NCBI GenBank assembly: GCA_002862135.1
Contig: PKCI01000189.1
Location: 1-41,138, forward strand
Direction: 5' to 3'
From: Verrucomicrobiota bacterium
GTDB taxonomy: Bacteria; Verrucomicrobiota; Verrucomicrobiia; Verrucomicrobiales; DEV007
Length of the DNA: 41,138 bases
Shown here: one piece after another, positions 23,862-31,822 of the stretch
How positions within the stretch are numbered: the first letter of the stretch is position 1
Layout of the letters: every line of letters begins with the position of its first letter
The notes under the pieces: model-generated
Told to the model about the DNA's origin: nothing
Databases searched by the model: none
Seen by the model: only the letters and a program-made list of their open reading frames with translations
Program-made: the position numbers and the translations under genes

Positions 23862-26021
23862 ATGAAGCGAATTGCCCTGGTCTTTATTATTACCATCATG
23901 ATTCCGTCAGTTCTCTTGGCGGTCCTGGCAGTGCGTACGCTTCGGGTGCAGGAAATGGCGGCGAGCAGCCAGCGTGTTGTTCTTCATCAATCGACCTGCG
24001 ACGGGATGGTCGCGAACATCAGCCTCTTTATGGATGATCTCAGGATCTTCTTTGGGAAGGAGGTGGATCGGCTAGTTGGGCAAAGGGGGGCGGACCTTGT
24101 AAACACCTTCGATGAGGTGATCACCCGCGAGTGGGCGCAAGCTTCTGTCGGTTCCGTGGTGGATGATGCCGGGTTGATCTGCAGTCCTCTCTCAACATCT
24201 GATAACAGCTTCGCCGAGCCCTTCCTCGCGAATCATGCGGATTTTCTTTCCAATCGCCGGGTCGTCGAAGTCTACCGGGCGCCGAAGCTCCTCGCCAATC
24301 AGGTCAAGGTTCAGGAGGAAGCAATCGTGAGCCGGAAGACCGGTATCTGGGGATCACTGAAGCCACGTTCGAAGGAGCCAATGAAAGGAGCGCCTGAGGG
24401 CTCAGTGGCTGCTTCACTCGAGAAGGAGAAGGAGTCGATCGTTGCGGAATCCTCCGCGATGGCAGATGCGCTTGCTGTGGACAAGCCGATTGCTGCAGCG
24501 GACGAAATTCAACAAGAAGTCCCGATGGAAAAGACGGCACGGTCTAGTATGGCGTTGAATGCGTTGACGCAGGAAGGGGAGGTTGAGATTCGGAAGAAGG
24601 TCGCTGCGTCGAATTCAAAGCTTGATGCCTATCGTTTTGATCCTTCCCAAACCCAGCGTCAGGGTGCCGCTCCGGTTGCGGTTGATGCGGTAGAAAGCCA
24701 GGTATCCGCTCAGGGATTTGAGCAACAGGTCAGGAACGTGGAGCCGGCCCGCCAGTGGATGGCGCCGTCACCGACTGCAAACCAGCAGGCGGAAATGGCG
24801 CAGATTGAAAACCTTGGCTACAATTATTCTCGCCTCAACCGGGCGGCAGTAACTCAGAATGATCTCACCGAAGGGGAGGATGAGGGGGCTGTCAGCCGGA
24901 TTATCGACGGAAGCCTGCACGTCTTGCTGTGGAAGCGGCACACTGCACTGCCGGGCTACACTTTCTGGGTGGAGTTGAACCGGGATGAGATAAAGGCCGA
25001 GCTTGCTGGACTGTTCGAGGTCTATGGGGAAAGCGAAGCCAATCCTGAGATCTCACTCGCCCTGCTCGATTCCAATGGCGACCCGGTGACTCAGACCGTC
25101 CCCGATTTTGAGGCCGACTGGACCACACCGTTTGTGGCGGCGGAGGTGGGGCAGATCCTGCCGAGGTGGGAGGTGGCTGCCTACATTATTGATCCCGAAG
25201 CGTTGAATGCTGCGGCTCGAACGGTGCTAATCACCTTGTCCTTGATCATCATCGTTCTGGTGGCTGCGGTAGTAGTGGGCAGCCTGCTCATCATGCGTTC
25301 GGTGAACTACGAGATGCAGATCGCATCGCGAAAGACGGATTTTGTCAGTAACGTCAGTCACGAACTGAAAACACCGCTGACTTCGATCCGGATGTTTTCG
25401 GAGCTGCTGGAGAACAGTGAAAACTTTGATGCGGAACAAAACCGGAAGTATTCCAGCGTGATCAGCAAGGAGTCCGCACGACTGACGCGACTGATTAATC
25501 GCCTGCTGGATTTCTCCCGCCTCGACCGGGGAGAGATGAAGCTGAATTTTGAAAATGTTGATCTCGGTGATCTTGTCAGGGAGACAGTAGATAACTATCG
25601 ACACCAGATCGAGGCGGAGGGGCTTGAAGTCGAGGTCGATATCCTTCCTGACGTTACTGTAATCGTGGATGCAGATCGTGATGCGCTCTCCCAGGTGTTA
25701 CTGAACCTGCTGACCAATGCTGAGAAGTATGCCGCTTCCGGTAGAGAGGTGAATGTCAGGCTGGAGCGACCGCAAGAATGGAGAGTGGCGTTGTTGGTCC
25801 AGGACCGAGGTCCTGGAATCTCCAAGCTTCACCAACGCCGTATCTTTGAAAAGTTTTACCGTGCCGATGAATCGATTTCGTCCGGTATCGAGGGTTCCGG
25901 CATCGGCCTGGCGCTCTGTCACCAGATCGTAGAAAAGCACGAAGGCCAGATTCGTTATTCCCGCCGCGACGGTGGCGGAAGCTGCTTCGCAATAGAACTT
26001 CCCGTTTCCTCTGAGTCATGA
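23862..26021 (+). CDS. Sensor histidine kinase with a large low-complexity sensor region
   Basis: The 719-residue kinase has a first membrane helix at about 4-25 and a second at about 454-476. The long region between them is presumably periplasmic. A HisKA domain holds the phospho-acceptor His at about residue 500 (VSHELKTPLTSIRMFSELLE), and a HATPase_c domain has the N box near 619 (LLTNAEKY), G1 DRGPGIS near 648, FEKFYRADES, and G2 GSGIGLAL. The stretch at about 155-330 is unusual: rich in Ala, Glu, Gln and Ser, with no recognisable PAS, Cache or HAMP domain. It overlaps the regulator gene by four bases (ATGA), so the pair forms one two-component system. The signal is unknown. Confidence 0.92.
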   Translation: MKRIALVFIITIMIPSVLLAVLAVRTLRVQEMAASSQRVVLHQSTCDGMVANISLFMDDLRIFFGKEVDRLVGQRGADLVNTFDEVITREWAQASVGSVVDDAGLICSPLSTSDNSFAEPFLANHADFLSNRRVVEVYRAPKLLANQVKVQEEAIVSRKTGIWGSLKPRSKEPMKGAPEGSVAASLEKEKESIVAESSAMADALAVDKPIAAADEIQQEVPMEKTARSSMALNALTQEGEVEIRKKVAASNSKLDAYRFDPSQTQRQGAAPVAVDAVESQVSAQGFEQQVRNVEPARQWMAPSPTANQQAEMAQIENLGYNYSRLNRAAVTQNDLTEGEDEGAVSRIIDGSLHVLLWKRHTALPGYTFWVELNRDEIKAELAGLFEVYGESEANPEISLALLDSNGDPVTQTVPDFEADWTTPFVAAEVGQILPRWEVAAYIIDPEALNAAARTVLITLSLIIIVLVAAVVVGSLLIMRSVNYEMQIASRKTDFVSNVSHELKTPLTSIRMFSELLENSENFDAEQNRKYSSVISKESARLTRLINRLLDFSRLDRGEMKLNFENVDLGDLVRETVDNYRHQIEAEGLEVEVDILPDVTVIVDADRDALSQVLLNLLTNAEKYAASGREVNVRLERPQEWRVALLVQDRGPGISKLHQRRIFEKFYRADESISSGIEGSGIGLALCHQIVEKHEGQIRYSRRDGGGSCFAIELPVSSES

Positions 26022-26734
26022 AAAACAGCGAGATCACCATTTTTGTCGTCGAAGACGATGCCAGTATTCGATTCGGACTGGAGGAGGTCCTGAGAAGCGA
26101 AGGTTTCGAGGTGGCTTCCTGTGACGATGGCGGAGAGGCCATCCAGGGAATCAGTGAGGCCTTGCCGGATTTGATCGTGCTCGACGTGATGCTGCCGAAC
26201 CGCAGCGGCTACGAAATCGCGACTGAGCTGCGTAAAAGAGGGTGTCGTGTTCCGATCCTGATGTTGACCGCCAAGGGGGAAGAGATTGATAAGGTGGTTG
26301 GGCTGAACGCAGGGGCGGATGACTATGTCACCAAGCCATTCGGACTGAATGAGTTGCTTGCTCGGATTCGTGCTCTTTTGCGCCGAACTTGCGACTGGGC
26401 TGAAGAAGCAAACGGTCAGCCTGTTTCTGCTCCTTCCATCGAACTCGACATCGGAAAAGCAAAAGTGGATTGCAGGAACTACGAGATCACTATCGACGGT
26501 GAGGTGAACTCGTTGACACCCAAGGAGCTTGAACTGATTCGTTTTCTGGTTCAGCACCGTGGTAATGTGCTGAGCCGCGACGAGATTCTCGAGAAGGTCT
26601 GGGGAGTGAAATACTTCGGCACGACTCGTACGCTGGATCAGTGCGTCGCACAGATCAGGAAGAAGATTGGAGATCACGGGCGAACCCCTGAATACCTTCT
26701 CACGGTGCACGGTGTCGGTTACAAGCTCGCCTAG
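26018..26734 (+). CDS. OmpR/PhoB-family response regulator
   Basis: The 238-residue protein has a receiver domain (about 5-118) with the acidic pair at Asp13-Asp14, phospho-acceptor Asp56 (in LIVLDVMLP), the switch Thr84 and Lys106 (in VTKPF). A C-terminal winged-helix domain of the OmpR type follows (about 135-238; LTPKELELIRFLVQHRGNVLSRDEI and the RTLDQCVAQIRKKIG recognition helix). It is predicted to be phosphorylated by the kinase encoded just upstream and to bind DNA as a dimer. The gene ends in TAG. Its targets are unknown. The neighbouring VWA gene is a natural candidate, but no repeat operator was found upstream of it. Confidence 0.95.
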   Translation: MKNSEITIFVVEDDASIRFGLEEVLRSEGFEVASCDDGGEAIQGISEALPDLIVLDVMLPNRSGYEIATELRKRGCRVPILMLTAKGEEIDKVVGLNAGADDYVTKPFGLNELLARIRALLRRTCDWAEEANGQPVSAPSIELDIGKAKVDCRNYEITIDGEVNSLTPKELELIRFLVQHRGNVLSRDEILEKVWGVKYFGTTRTLDQCVAQIRKKIGDHGRTPEYLLTVHGVGYKLA

Positions 26735-26831
26735 GGGCCGCGGGCAGGCGGAACAGGGCTGATCCAGATTTTACTTTCAATCACAGATCAATATGCCTTG
26801 TTTCGCAAGCCTCTCGCTAAGCTAAAGTTCG

Positions 26832-27578
26832 ATGCAAAAAGAAATCTTCGCCAAAGTAGCGCCAGGTCAGGGCGTCAGAAAGTTAACGCTAACGGATCAA
26901 GCTCCCGACTGTGAGATCTACGTCAATGAATCCATTTATGAGCTGACCGAGATTTGTGCCGGCAAACGTGTGGCAGATATCGGCTGCGGATATGGAAGAA
27001 ACAGGGAGCTAGTCGAATCAGTCGGTGGAGAATGGGTTGGGGTGGAACCCTTTGAGGGAGGGGCGCACACGGTTGTCGCGAGCGCCGAGGATTTGCCCTT
27101 CGAGAACAATTCATTCGATGTCGTGATTATGGATGCTGTCCTGGAACATATTCCGGACGTCGGGGCAGCTTTCTCGGAAGTCGCTCGGATATTGAAGCCG
27201 GGAGGATGCTTTGTGGGGTATGTCGCGTTTATGGAGTGTTTCCATGAGATTTCTTATTCGCATCTCTCATTCAAAGCCTTGGAGTATTATTCCACGGTGA
27301 ACGGGATGAAACTCGAGAAGGTATCCGGGGGAAGTCGTTTTGGGATCGACTATCATGTTCGGATTCTTTTCAAGCCAATTCCGCTCGCCTGGTCCCGGCC
27401 AATGATTGCCTCGGGGATTCGACTGCTATTCCGAATCAAGTCCGCACTCGCCTACGTAGGTTTGCGGTATCGGAGGAAGCTCTCAAAAGAAGAGGCCTCG
27501 GATTTGTCACAATTGTATTTCCAGATCGAGTGCTTGAGGCAATCCAACGGCTTCAAATACGTGATCAGAAAGAACTGA
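26832..27578 (+). CDS. Class I SAM-dependent methyltransferase
   Basis: The 248-residue product has the Rossmann-type SAM fold: motif I VADIGCGYGRN (about 47-57), acidic strand-2 end VGVEPFEGG, an AEDLPFENNSFDVVIMDAVLEH segment (motifs II and III) and the ILKPGGCFVG post-III region. This pattern matches the Methyltransf_11 type. The C-terminal third (from about residue 165) is basic and partly hydrophobic (IASGIRLLFRIKSALAYVGL), so peripheral membrane contact is possible. Such enzymes often modify small molecules, sugars or lipids; the substrate is unknown. It converges with the SRAP gene with 22 bases between stops. Confidence 0.85.
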   Translation: MQKEIFAKVAPGQGVRKLTLTDQAPDCEIYVNESIYELTEICAGKRVADIGCGYGRNRELVESVGGEWVGVEPFEGGAHTVVASAEDLPFENNSFDVVIMDAVLEHIPDVGAAFSEVARILKPGGCFVGYVAFMECFHEISYSHLSFKALEYYSTVNGMKLEKVSGGSRFGIDYHVRILFKPIPLAWSRPMIASGIRLLFRIKSALAYVGLRYRRKLSKEEASDLSQLYFQIECLRQSNGFKYVIRKN

Positions 27579-27600
27579 GGGCGAGGGTGGTTTGGGCATG

Positions 27601-28242
27601 TTAAATGCCGTCAAAACCGGGTAGCAGCTCCTGTTTGACCGGTCCGGAGTGAGCCTCCGGTTTTGAGAGCGGATTCTCGCAACGGTAGATCTCCAGGCCC
27701 TCGACTGTAGGGCAGAGTAGATGTCGGGGGTCTTCTGCGACGAGGAATTCTTCGAAGTCGACAGGATTCAAAAGTGCCGGCATGCGGTCGTGAACCGGAG
27801 CAGTGGTCTTTGACGCGGTAGTAGTCAGCATGGAATAGGCGGCTTCGCCTTCACCGGGCTCCCAGATCCCTGCGGCCCAGAGTCGGGATTCGGGATCGCC
27901 GGCTTCGAAGGCAAAAGTCTGTTTCTTCCCGGTCGGGCCGGTCCATTCGTAGTAGGTCTGGACGGGAATGAGGCAGCGGCGCCGGGCCTGCCAGGATTCT
28001 GACCACATGCCGTCGAGTTTATCAGAACGGGCGTTGTTTACCGCAGGATTGAAAGAGCGCTGGTAACCCCAGCGCATCACCCTGGCGCCGGGGCCCGAAT
28101 CTCCAAGGGTCACGACCATGCCAGGATCTGTTTTGCGGATGCCGTGAGATTTCGGGAACTCACTGATTGCTTCGGAGACAGCGGCTTCCCACTCATCATT
28201 CTTGCGGTGACGGTTGGTGCCGATGTCGTAGAGATTGCACAT
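27601..28242 (-). CDS. SOS response-associated peptidase / abasic-site cross-linking protein (YedK/HMCES family)
   Basis: The 213-residue SRAP domain protein forms a thiazolidine cross-link with abasic sites in single-stranded DNA and shields them from error-prone repair. The catalytic Cys is residue 2, exposed after removal of Met1 (MCNLYDIG). Other conserved residues are Asn70 (NNARSDK), Glu99 (YYEW) and His151 (PVHDRMPALL). The RRCLIPVQTYYEW block and MRWGY motif are as in YedK. The start is fixed by the need for Cys2. No SOS box was looked for beyond inspection, and none is evident. It stands alone on the minus strand. Confidence 0.93.
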   Translation of the reverse strand: MCNLYDIGTNRHRKNDEWEAAVSEAISEFPKSHGIRKTDPGMVVTLGDSGPGARVMRWGYQRSFNPAVNNARSDKLDGMWSESWQARRRCLIPVQTYYEWTGPTGKKQTFAFEAGDPESRLWAAGIWEPGEGEAAYSMLTTTASKTTAPVHDRMPALLNPVDFEEFLVAEDPRHLLCPTVEGLEIYRCENPLSKPEAHSGPVKQELLPGFDGI

Positions 28243-28298
28243 GGGAATAATTTCGCCTGGAACTCTTCGGCAACAGCGGCGCTCTGCCGGGCGCCGGG

Positions 28299-28335
28299 AT
28301 AAAAAACAGGGTTAGGTGATGCACCTAACCCTGTT
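28299..28335 (-). terminator. Strong Rho-independent terminator of the rpmG-rpsR unit
   Basis: On the minus strand AACAGGGTTAGGTG pairs perfectly with CACCTAACCCTGTT over 14 pairs around a three-base loop (stems 28305-28318 and 28322-28335), and the transcript then runs into TTTTTTAT. It lies 34 bases past the rpsR stop. Confidence 0.92.
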
Positions 28336-28368
28336 GAAAAGTGTCGATATTTTACTCGCGGACTTCAA

Positions 28369-28605
28369 CTACATCAGGTTGAGAGCGCGGGCGCGCTTGA
28401 TCTCACGAGTGATCTTGCGGTGGATCTTCGCGGAAACACCAGTGGTGCGGCGCGGGTAGATCTTACCGGACTCAGTTGTGAATTTCTTGAGATAGTCGGG
28501 ATTGAGGTAATTGAGCTTTTCGGTAGGGATGTCGAGGCGGCGACGCGGCATCTTGCGATTCGCGCGGCGCAGATTCATTGCTCTTTCTTCGGTTTTCGGG
28601 CCCAT
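28369..28605 (-). CDS. rpsR: 30S ribosomal protein S18
   Basis: S18 sits in the platform of the small subunit next to S6. The 78-residue product has the family core NYLNPDYLKKFTTESGKIYPRRTTGVSAKIHRKI and ends REIKRARALNLM, a typical S18 tail. It has no cysteines, so it is the non-zinc form. The first ATG (28605) gives nine extra residues. An internal ATG at 28578 gives a 69-residue protein (MNLRRANRKMPRRR) with an AGAAAG-like sequence upstream and may be the real start. It follows rpmG by 35 bases, and a strong terminator follows it. S6 and L9, frequent partners of rpsR, are not adjacent. Confidence 0.93.
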   Translation of the reverse strand: MGPKTEERAMNLRRANRKMPRRRLDIPTEKLNYLNPDYLKKFTTESGKIYPRRTTGVSAKIHRKITREIKRARALNLM

Positions 28606-28640
28606 AGATCTGAGGAAATAAAGTGTTTCGTAAAGAAAGA

Positions 28641-28814
28641 TTAGCGCTTCTCGCGGTGGAGTGTTCGACGCTTTAGGAAGGGATTGAATTTGATCTTCTC
28701 CAGTCGGCCCGGAGTACGTAGACTCTTTTTGTTGCGTGTGGACACGTAGATGGAAGGCCGAGCGCCTTCTTCTTTAGCCTCTGTGCATTCAAGGATGATG
28801 ACTTCTCTGGGCAT
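28641..28814 (-). CDS. rpmG: 50S ribosomal protein L33
   Basis: Reading the minus strand from an ATG at 28814 gives a 57-residue basic protein. It starts MPREVIILECTEAKEEG and continues with the L33 core PSIYVSTRNKKSLRTPGRLE and FNPFLKRRTLHREKR. L33 lies near the E site of the large subunit. It carries one cysteine and lacks the paired cysteines of the zinc-binding form. It is the upstream member of an rpmG-rpsR unit and lies 71 bases downstream of the H1-like/TraR-fusion gene. Confidence 0.92.
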   Translation of the reverse strand: MPREVIILECTEAKEEGARPSIYVSTRNKKSLRTPGRLEKIKFNPFLKRRTLHREKR

Positions 28815-28885
28815 GGTTCTAAGTTTCGGTATTCCGCGCGGGCGGGCATTGTAGCGCAGTTCGCTGGCTTCTCAACCGATAATTT

Positions 28886-29803
28886 TTATTCGTCTTCGTC
28901 GGCCGCTTTGGCGACATCCTTGTCGTCCAGGCCGAAGAGAGAACCGACCGGGGAGCGATACATGCCTGTGGCGCTCTCGCTGTCCAGTTTCTCTTGATAT
29001 TCCACAGTGCAGCGGGCGAATGGCATGGCCTCAAGGCGGGCCTGTGGAATCCCGTCGCCGGAGCCTTGGCAGACGCCGTATTCACCGGAATTGATTCGGA
29101 CGAGGGCTTCTTCGATCTCGTGAAGGGCGTCCTGTTCTTGTGAAAGGATATTGAGGGCGAAATCCCGATCGTAGGCATCACTGCCGGCGTCGGCCTGGTG
29201 CATTCCGAAGGCGGAAGCGTCATTGTTCTCATCGCCGCGGCCGAGGGAATCGCGGGCTACACCGTTCATCTGGTCCACCAGGGTGTCGCGGAGGTCGAGC
29301 AATTTCTGTTTTTGTTTTTTGAGGAACACTGCAGAGAGCTTGGCCGGCTTTTTCTTGGCGCCGTGGGCCGGGGCTGTAGGTGGAGCCGGGGGTGCTAGGC
29401 GTTGAGCTAGATTTGATATTGCGGGGCGCTTCTTCACTGCGACGCGCTTTTTCACTGGAGCCTTCTTGGCAGGAGCTTTTTTCGCCGCAGCCTTTTTCTT
29501 AGGAGTGGCTTTTTTCGTAACTGTTTTTTTCTTCACCACTTTTTTAGCTGGCGCCTTCTTCTTCGGGGCTGCTTTCTTTTTGGTCGGGGCTCTTTTTACT
29601 CGTGCCTTCTTTGTAGCCGTTTTCTTAGCCGGAACCTTCTTTTTGACCGTCTTCTTGGCAGGAGCTTTCTTTTTTGGGGCTGCTTTTTTGGCAGGGGCCT
29701 TTTTCTTCACGGCCTTCTTCGCTGGCGCCTTTTTCTTTGGCGCAGCTTTCTTTTTGGTAGCTTTTTTGGCGGGAGCTTTCTTTTTAGGAGCTTTCTTTGC
29801 CAT
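28886..29803 (-). CDS. Histone H1-like lysine-rich protein fused to a DksA/TraR-type domain
   Basis: The 305-residue protein has two parts. Residues 1-126 are an almost uninterrupted Lys/Ala/Pro repeat (PAKKA, KKKAP and similar), like histone H1 C-terminal tails and bacterial H1-like proteins, and should bind DNA or RNA non-specifically. Residues about 155-285 are a TraR/DksA-like coiled coil and zinc-finger region (FLKKQKQKLLDLRDTLVDQM, then ALHEIEEALVRINSGEYGVC). The finger is half lost: of the usual four cysteines only Cys235 and Cys255 remain, with Ser238 and Glu258 at the others. The tail is acidic (DDKDVAKAADEDE). It may act on RNA polymerase, on the nucleoid, or on both. It lies just upstream of rpmG-rpsR. 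Confidence 0.85.
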   Translation of the reverse strand: MAKKAPKKKAPAKKATKKKAAPKKKAPAKKAVKKKAPAKKAAPKKKAPAKKTVKKKVPAKKTATKKARVKRAPTKKKAAPKKKAPAKKVVKKKTVTKKATPKKKAAAKKAPAKKAPVKKRVAVKKRPAISNLAQRLAPPAPPTAPAHGAKKKPAKLSAVFLKKQKQKLLDLRDTLVDQMNGVARDSLGRGDENNDASAFGMHQADAGSDAYDRDFALNILSQEQDALHEIEEALVRINSGEYGVCQGSGDGIPQARLEAMPFARCTVEYQEKLDSESATGMYRSPVGSLFGLDDKDVAKAADEDE

Positions 29804-29941
29804 GACCGTGGCTGGTGTAAGGTGGGAGTTTTTCCGAAATATGAAATCGGCCTAGCCGGATGCTGGATCGATTGGAGGGCGGAATCTGTAAGGCACAAGC
29901 CCTTTCCTCGCAAGGAGAAATGCCTATTTTAGTGATAATCA

Positions 29942-31729
29942 CTAGAATGGCCAAAGCATTGGAATGAGGTAGCTGGCTATAGCCCAGAGTGCAATCGCGA
30001 GAGGGAGACCGATGCGACTGAAGTCCGCGAATTTGTAGCCCCCGGCGCCGTAAACGTAGGTATTAGTCTGGTAACCGATGGGGGTCACAAAGCTTGCTGA
30101 AGAGGCAAACATCACCGCCACTACAAAGGGGCGGGCGTCAACGCCGAGTTCAGCCGCAATCCCAATGGCAATAGGAGTCAGAAGCGCAGCGACGGCGTTG
30201 TTGCTGATGAGTTCGGTCAGAATGGCGGAAAGAAGGTAGAGGGCGGCAAGCACGGCGTAAGGGCCGAGGTCGCTGAAGGTGGCGGCAGCCCATTCTGCCA
30301 TGATTCGAGCCAGTCCGGTCCGCTCAAGGCCCATACCGAGTCCGAGCATACCAAAAATCATGAAAATGACCTTCCACTCCACTGCCTCGTAGGCTTCGTC
30401 GGGGTCAATGCAACGGGTAGTCAGGGTCAAAAGAGCGGCAAAAAGCGCGAAGATCGGAATGTAGGCAGGCAAGACGGCACCTCCGATCATGAAGGTGAGC
30501 AGGGCTCCTATGGCGATGGGAGCCTTGGTGTAGCGTAGTGGTCGTTCCTTCGGTTTACTTAGGTTAACGAAGTCCTTCTCATTGAACAGATCGGACATGC
30601 GGTCCATAGGGCCCTCCACGAGAAGGGTGTCGCCGAAGGCAAGTTTGACGTCCTCAAAACGGTCGCGAAGATTCACTCCGCGCCGGTGAACGGCAAGAAT
30701 GACCACGCCGAAACGCTGGCGGAAGTTCAATTCCCGGAGACTATGCCCTGCGAGGCGGGAATCAGGGCCGACGATGCCTTCCATTAGAACGGCGGATTCC
30801 GTGCGAACGTGGTCGAGGCCAAGCTCTCCTTCGGGAAGAAGGTCCAGTCCGGTGGTTTCGGCCAGTTCGGCGACGCCGGAGGCTCGCGTCTTCATCGTGA
30901 TCTGGTCACCGGATTCCAGCGTCAGCTCGTTGAGCGGGACAGTGAGCGGGCGTCCCTCGCGGACGACCTCAATGACCCGTAGGTTTCGGCGTTTGGCCAG
31001 TGGCGTTTCCGGGAAGAGCTTTCCGATGAGAGGGGAATTCTTGTTCACGTAGACCTGGGTCAGGAACTCGTGGGAGGCTTCACCGTCAAACAATGTTGAC
31101 AGGGTGATACGGTCCGGGATGAGTCGCCAGCCGCCGAGGATGACGTAAAGGACGGTGGCGACGACAAAGAGAATCCCGAGCTTGCTGACCTCGAACATGC
31201 CGAAGGGTGTCATTCCGGCGTCGGCGGCGATACCGGAAGCGATCAAGTTGGTCGAAGTTCCAATGATGGTGCAGGTGCCGCCGACGATAGCGGCATAGGA
31301 AAGAGGGATGAGAAATCGGGACGCCTTGTGATCGTATTTGCGGCAGTGGGCCAGCACAATGGGCAGGAAGACGACGACTACCGGCGTGTTGTTTACGAAG
31401 GCGGAAAGAAAAGCCACCAGCAATAAGAGGACTAGCATGACCCGGACCGGGCTGCTTCCGGCCAGCCGCTCGAACTGTCCGGCGAGAAGTTCAATCAGCC
31501 CAGTGCGTTCTAGGACCGCGCTCATCACGAACATCGAAGCGACCGTGATCGGCGCGGAGCTTCCGAAAACGTCGAGTGCCTCCGGCGGAGACAACACGCC
31601 GATCAGCACTAGGAGGACAAAAGCCCCCATCGCGGCAAGGTCAGGAGAGATCCATTCTTTGAGAAGCACGATGAAAACCGCGATGACGATCGCGACCGTG
31701 ACGATTTGCTGCCAAAGGTGAATATCCAT
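29942..31729 (-). CDS. SLC13/DASS-type permease with two RCK_C (TrkA_C) domains
   Basis: The 595-residue membrane protein has an N-terminal half of about five to six helices, two soluble RCK_C (TrkA_C) domains, and a C-terminal half of about six helices. The first soluble domain is at about 205-290 (SPLIGKLFPETPL, LESGDQITMKT) and the second at about 305-390 (SRLAGHSLRELNFRQRFGVVILAVHRRG, LAFGDTLLVEGP). Substrate-site loops are recognisable as AFVNNTPVVVVFLP and TIIGTSTNLIASG in the first half, and ISNNAVAALLTPIAIG and FVTPIGYQTN in the second. Family members carry sulfate, dicarboxylates or other anions with sodium; the cargo is unknown. The stop is TAG. It is divergent from cstA, 93 bases apart. 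Confidence 0.9.
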   Translation of the reverse strand: MDIHLWQQIVTVAIVIAVFIVLLKEWISPDLAAMGAFVLLVLIGVLSPPEALDVFGSSAPITVASMFVMSAVLERTGLIELLAGQFERLAGSSPVRVMLVLLLLVAFLSAFVNNTPVVVVFLPIVLAHCRKYDHKASRFLIPLSYAAIVGGTCTIIGTSTNLIASGIAADAGMTPFGMFEVSKLGILFVVATVLYVILGGWRLIPDRITLSTLFDGEASHEFLTQVYVNKNSPLIGKLFPETPLAKRRNLRVIEVVREGRPLTVPLNELTLESGDQITMKTRASGVAELAETTGLDLLPEGELGLDHVRTESAVLMEGIVGPDSRLAGHSLRELNFRQRFGVVILAVHRRGVNLRDRFEDVKLAFGDTLLVEGPMDRMSDLFNEKDFVNLSKPKERPLRYTKAPIAIGALLTFMIGGAVLPAYIPIFALFAALLTLTTRCIDPDEAYEAVEWKVIFMIFGMLGLGMGLERTGLARIMAEWAAATFSDLGPYAVLAALYLLSAILTELISNNAVAALLTPIAIGIAAELGVDARPFVVAVMFASSASFVTPIGYQTNTYVYGAGGYKFADFSRIGLPLAIALWAIASYLIPMLWPF

Positions 31730-31822
31730 TCAAGTTATGCGTTGAAATGTAGGGTTTGAAAGTCCAGCATCGCTGCTCCTGATAACTACGAAAAGGAAAT
31801 CTGCAATCTTCCAGGTCATTCT

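Noticed and set aside
29466-29855. Plus-strand frame encoding a very hydrophobic Phe/Ala/Gly protein
   Set aside because: It is the mirror of the Lys/Ala/Pro repeat codons on the minus strand (AAG/AAA read as CTT/TTT). The hydrophobicity is an artefact of the repeat.
29930-29944. Perfect 15-base palindrome TAGTGAT-A-ATCACTA over the stop codon of the SLC13-type gene
   Set aside because: It lies at the 3' end of that gene rather than at a promoter, lacks a T run, and a single copy this short is not convincing as an operator or terminator.
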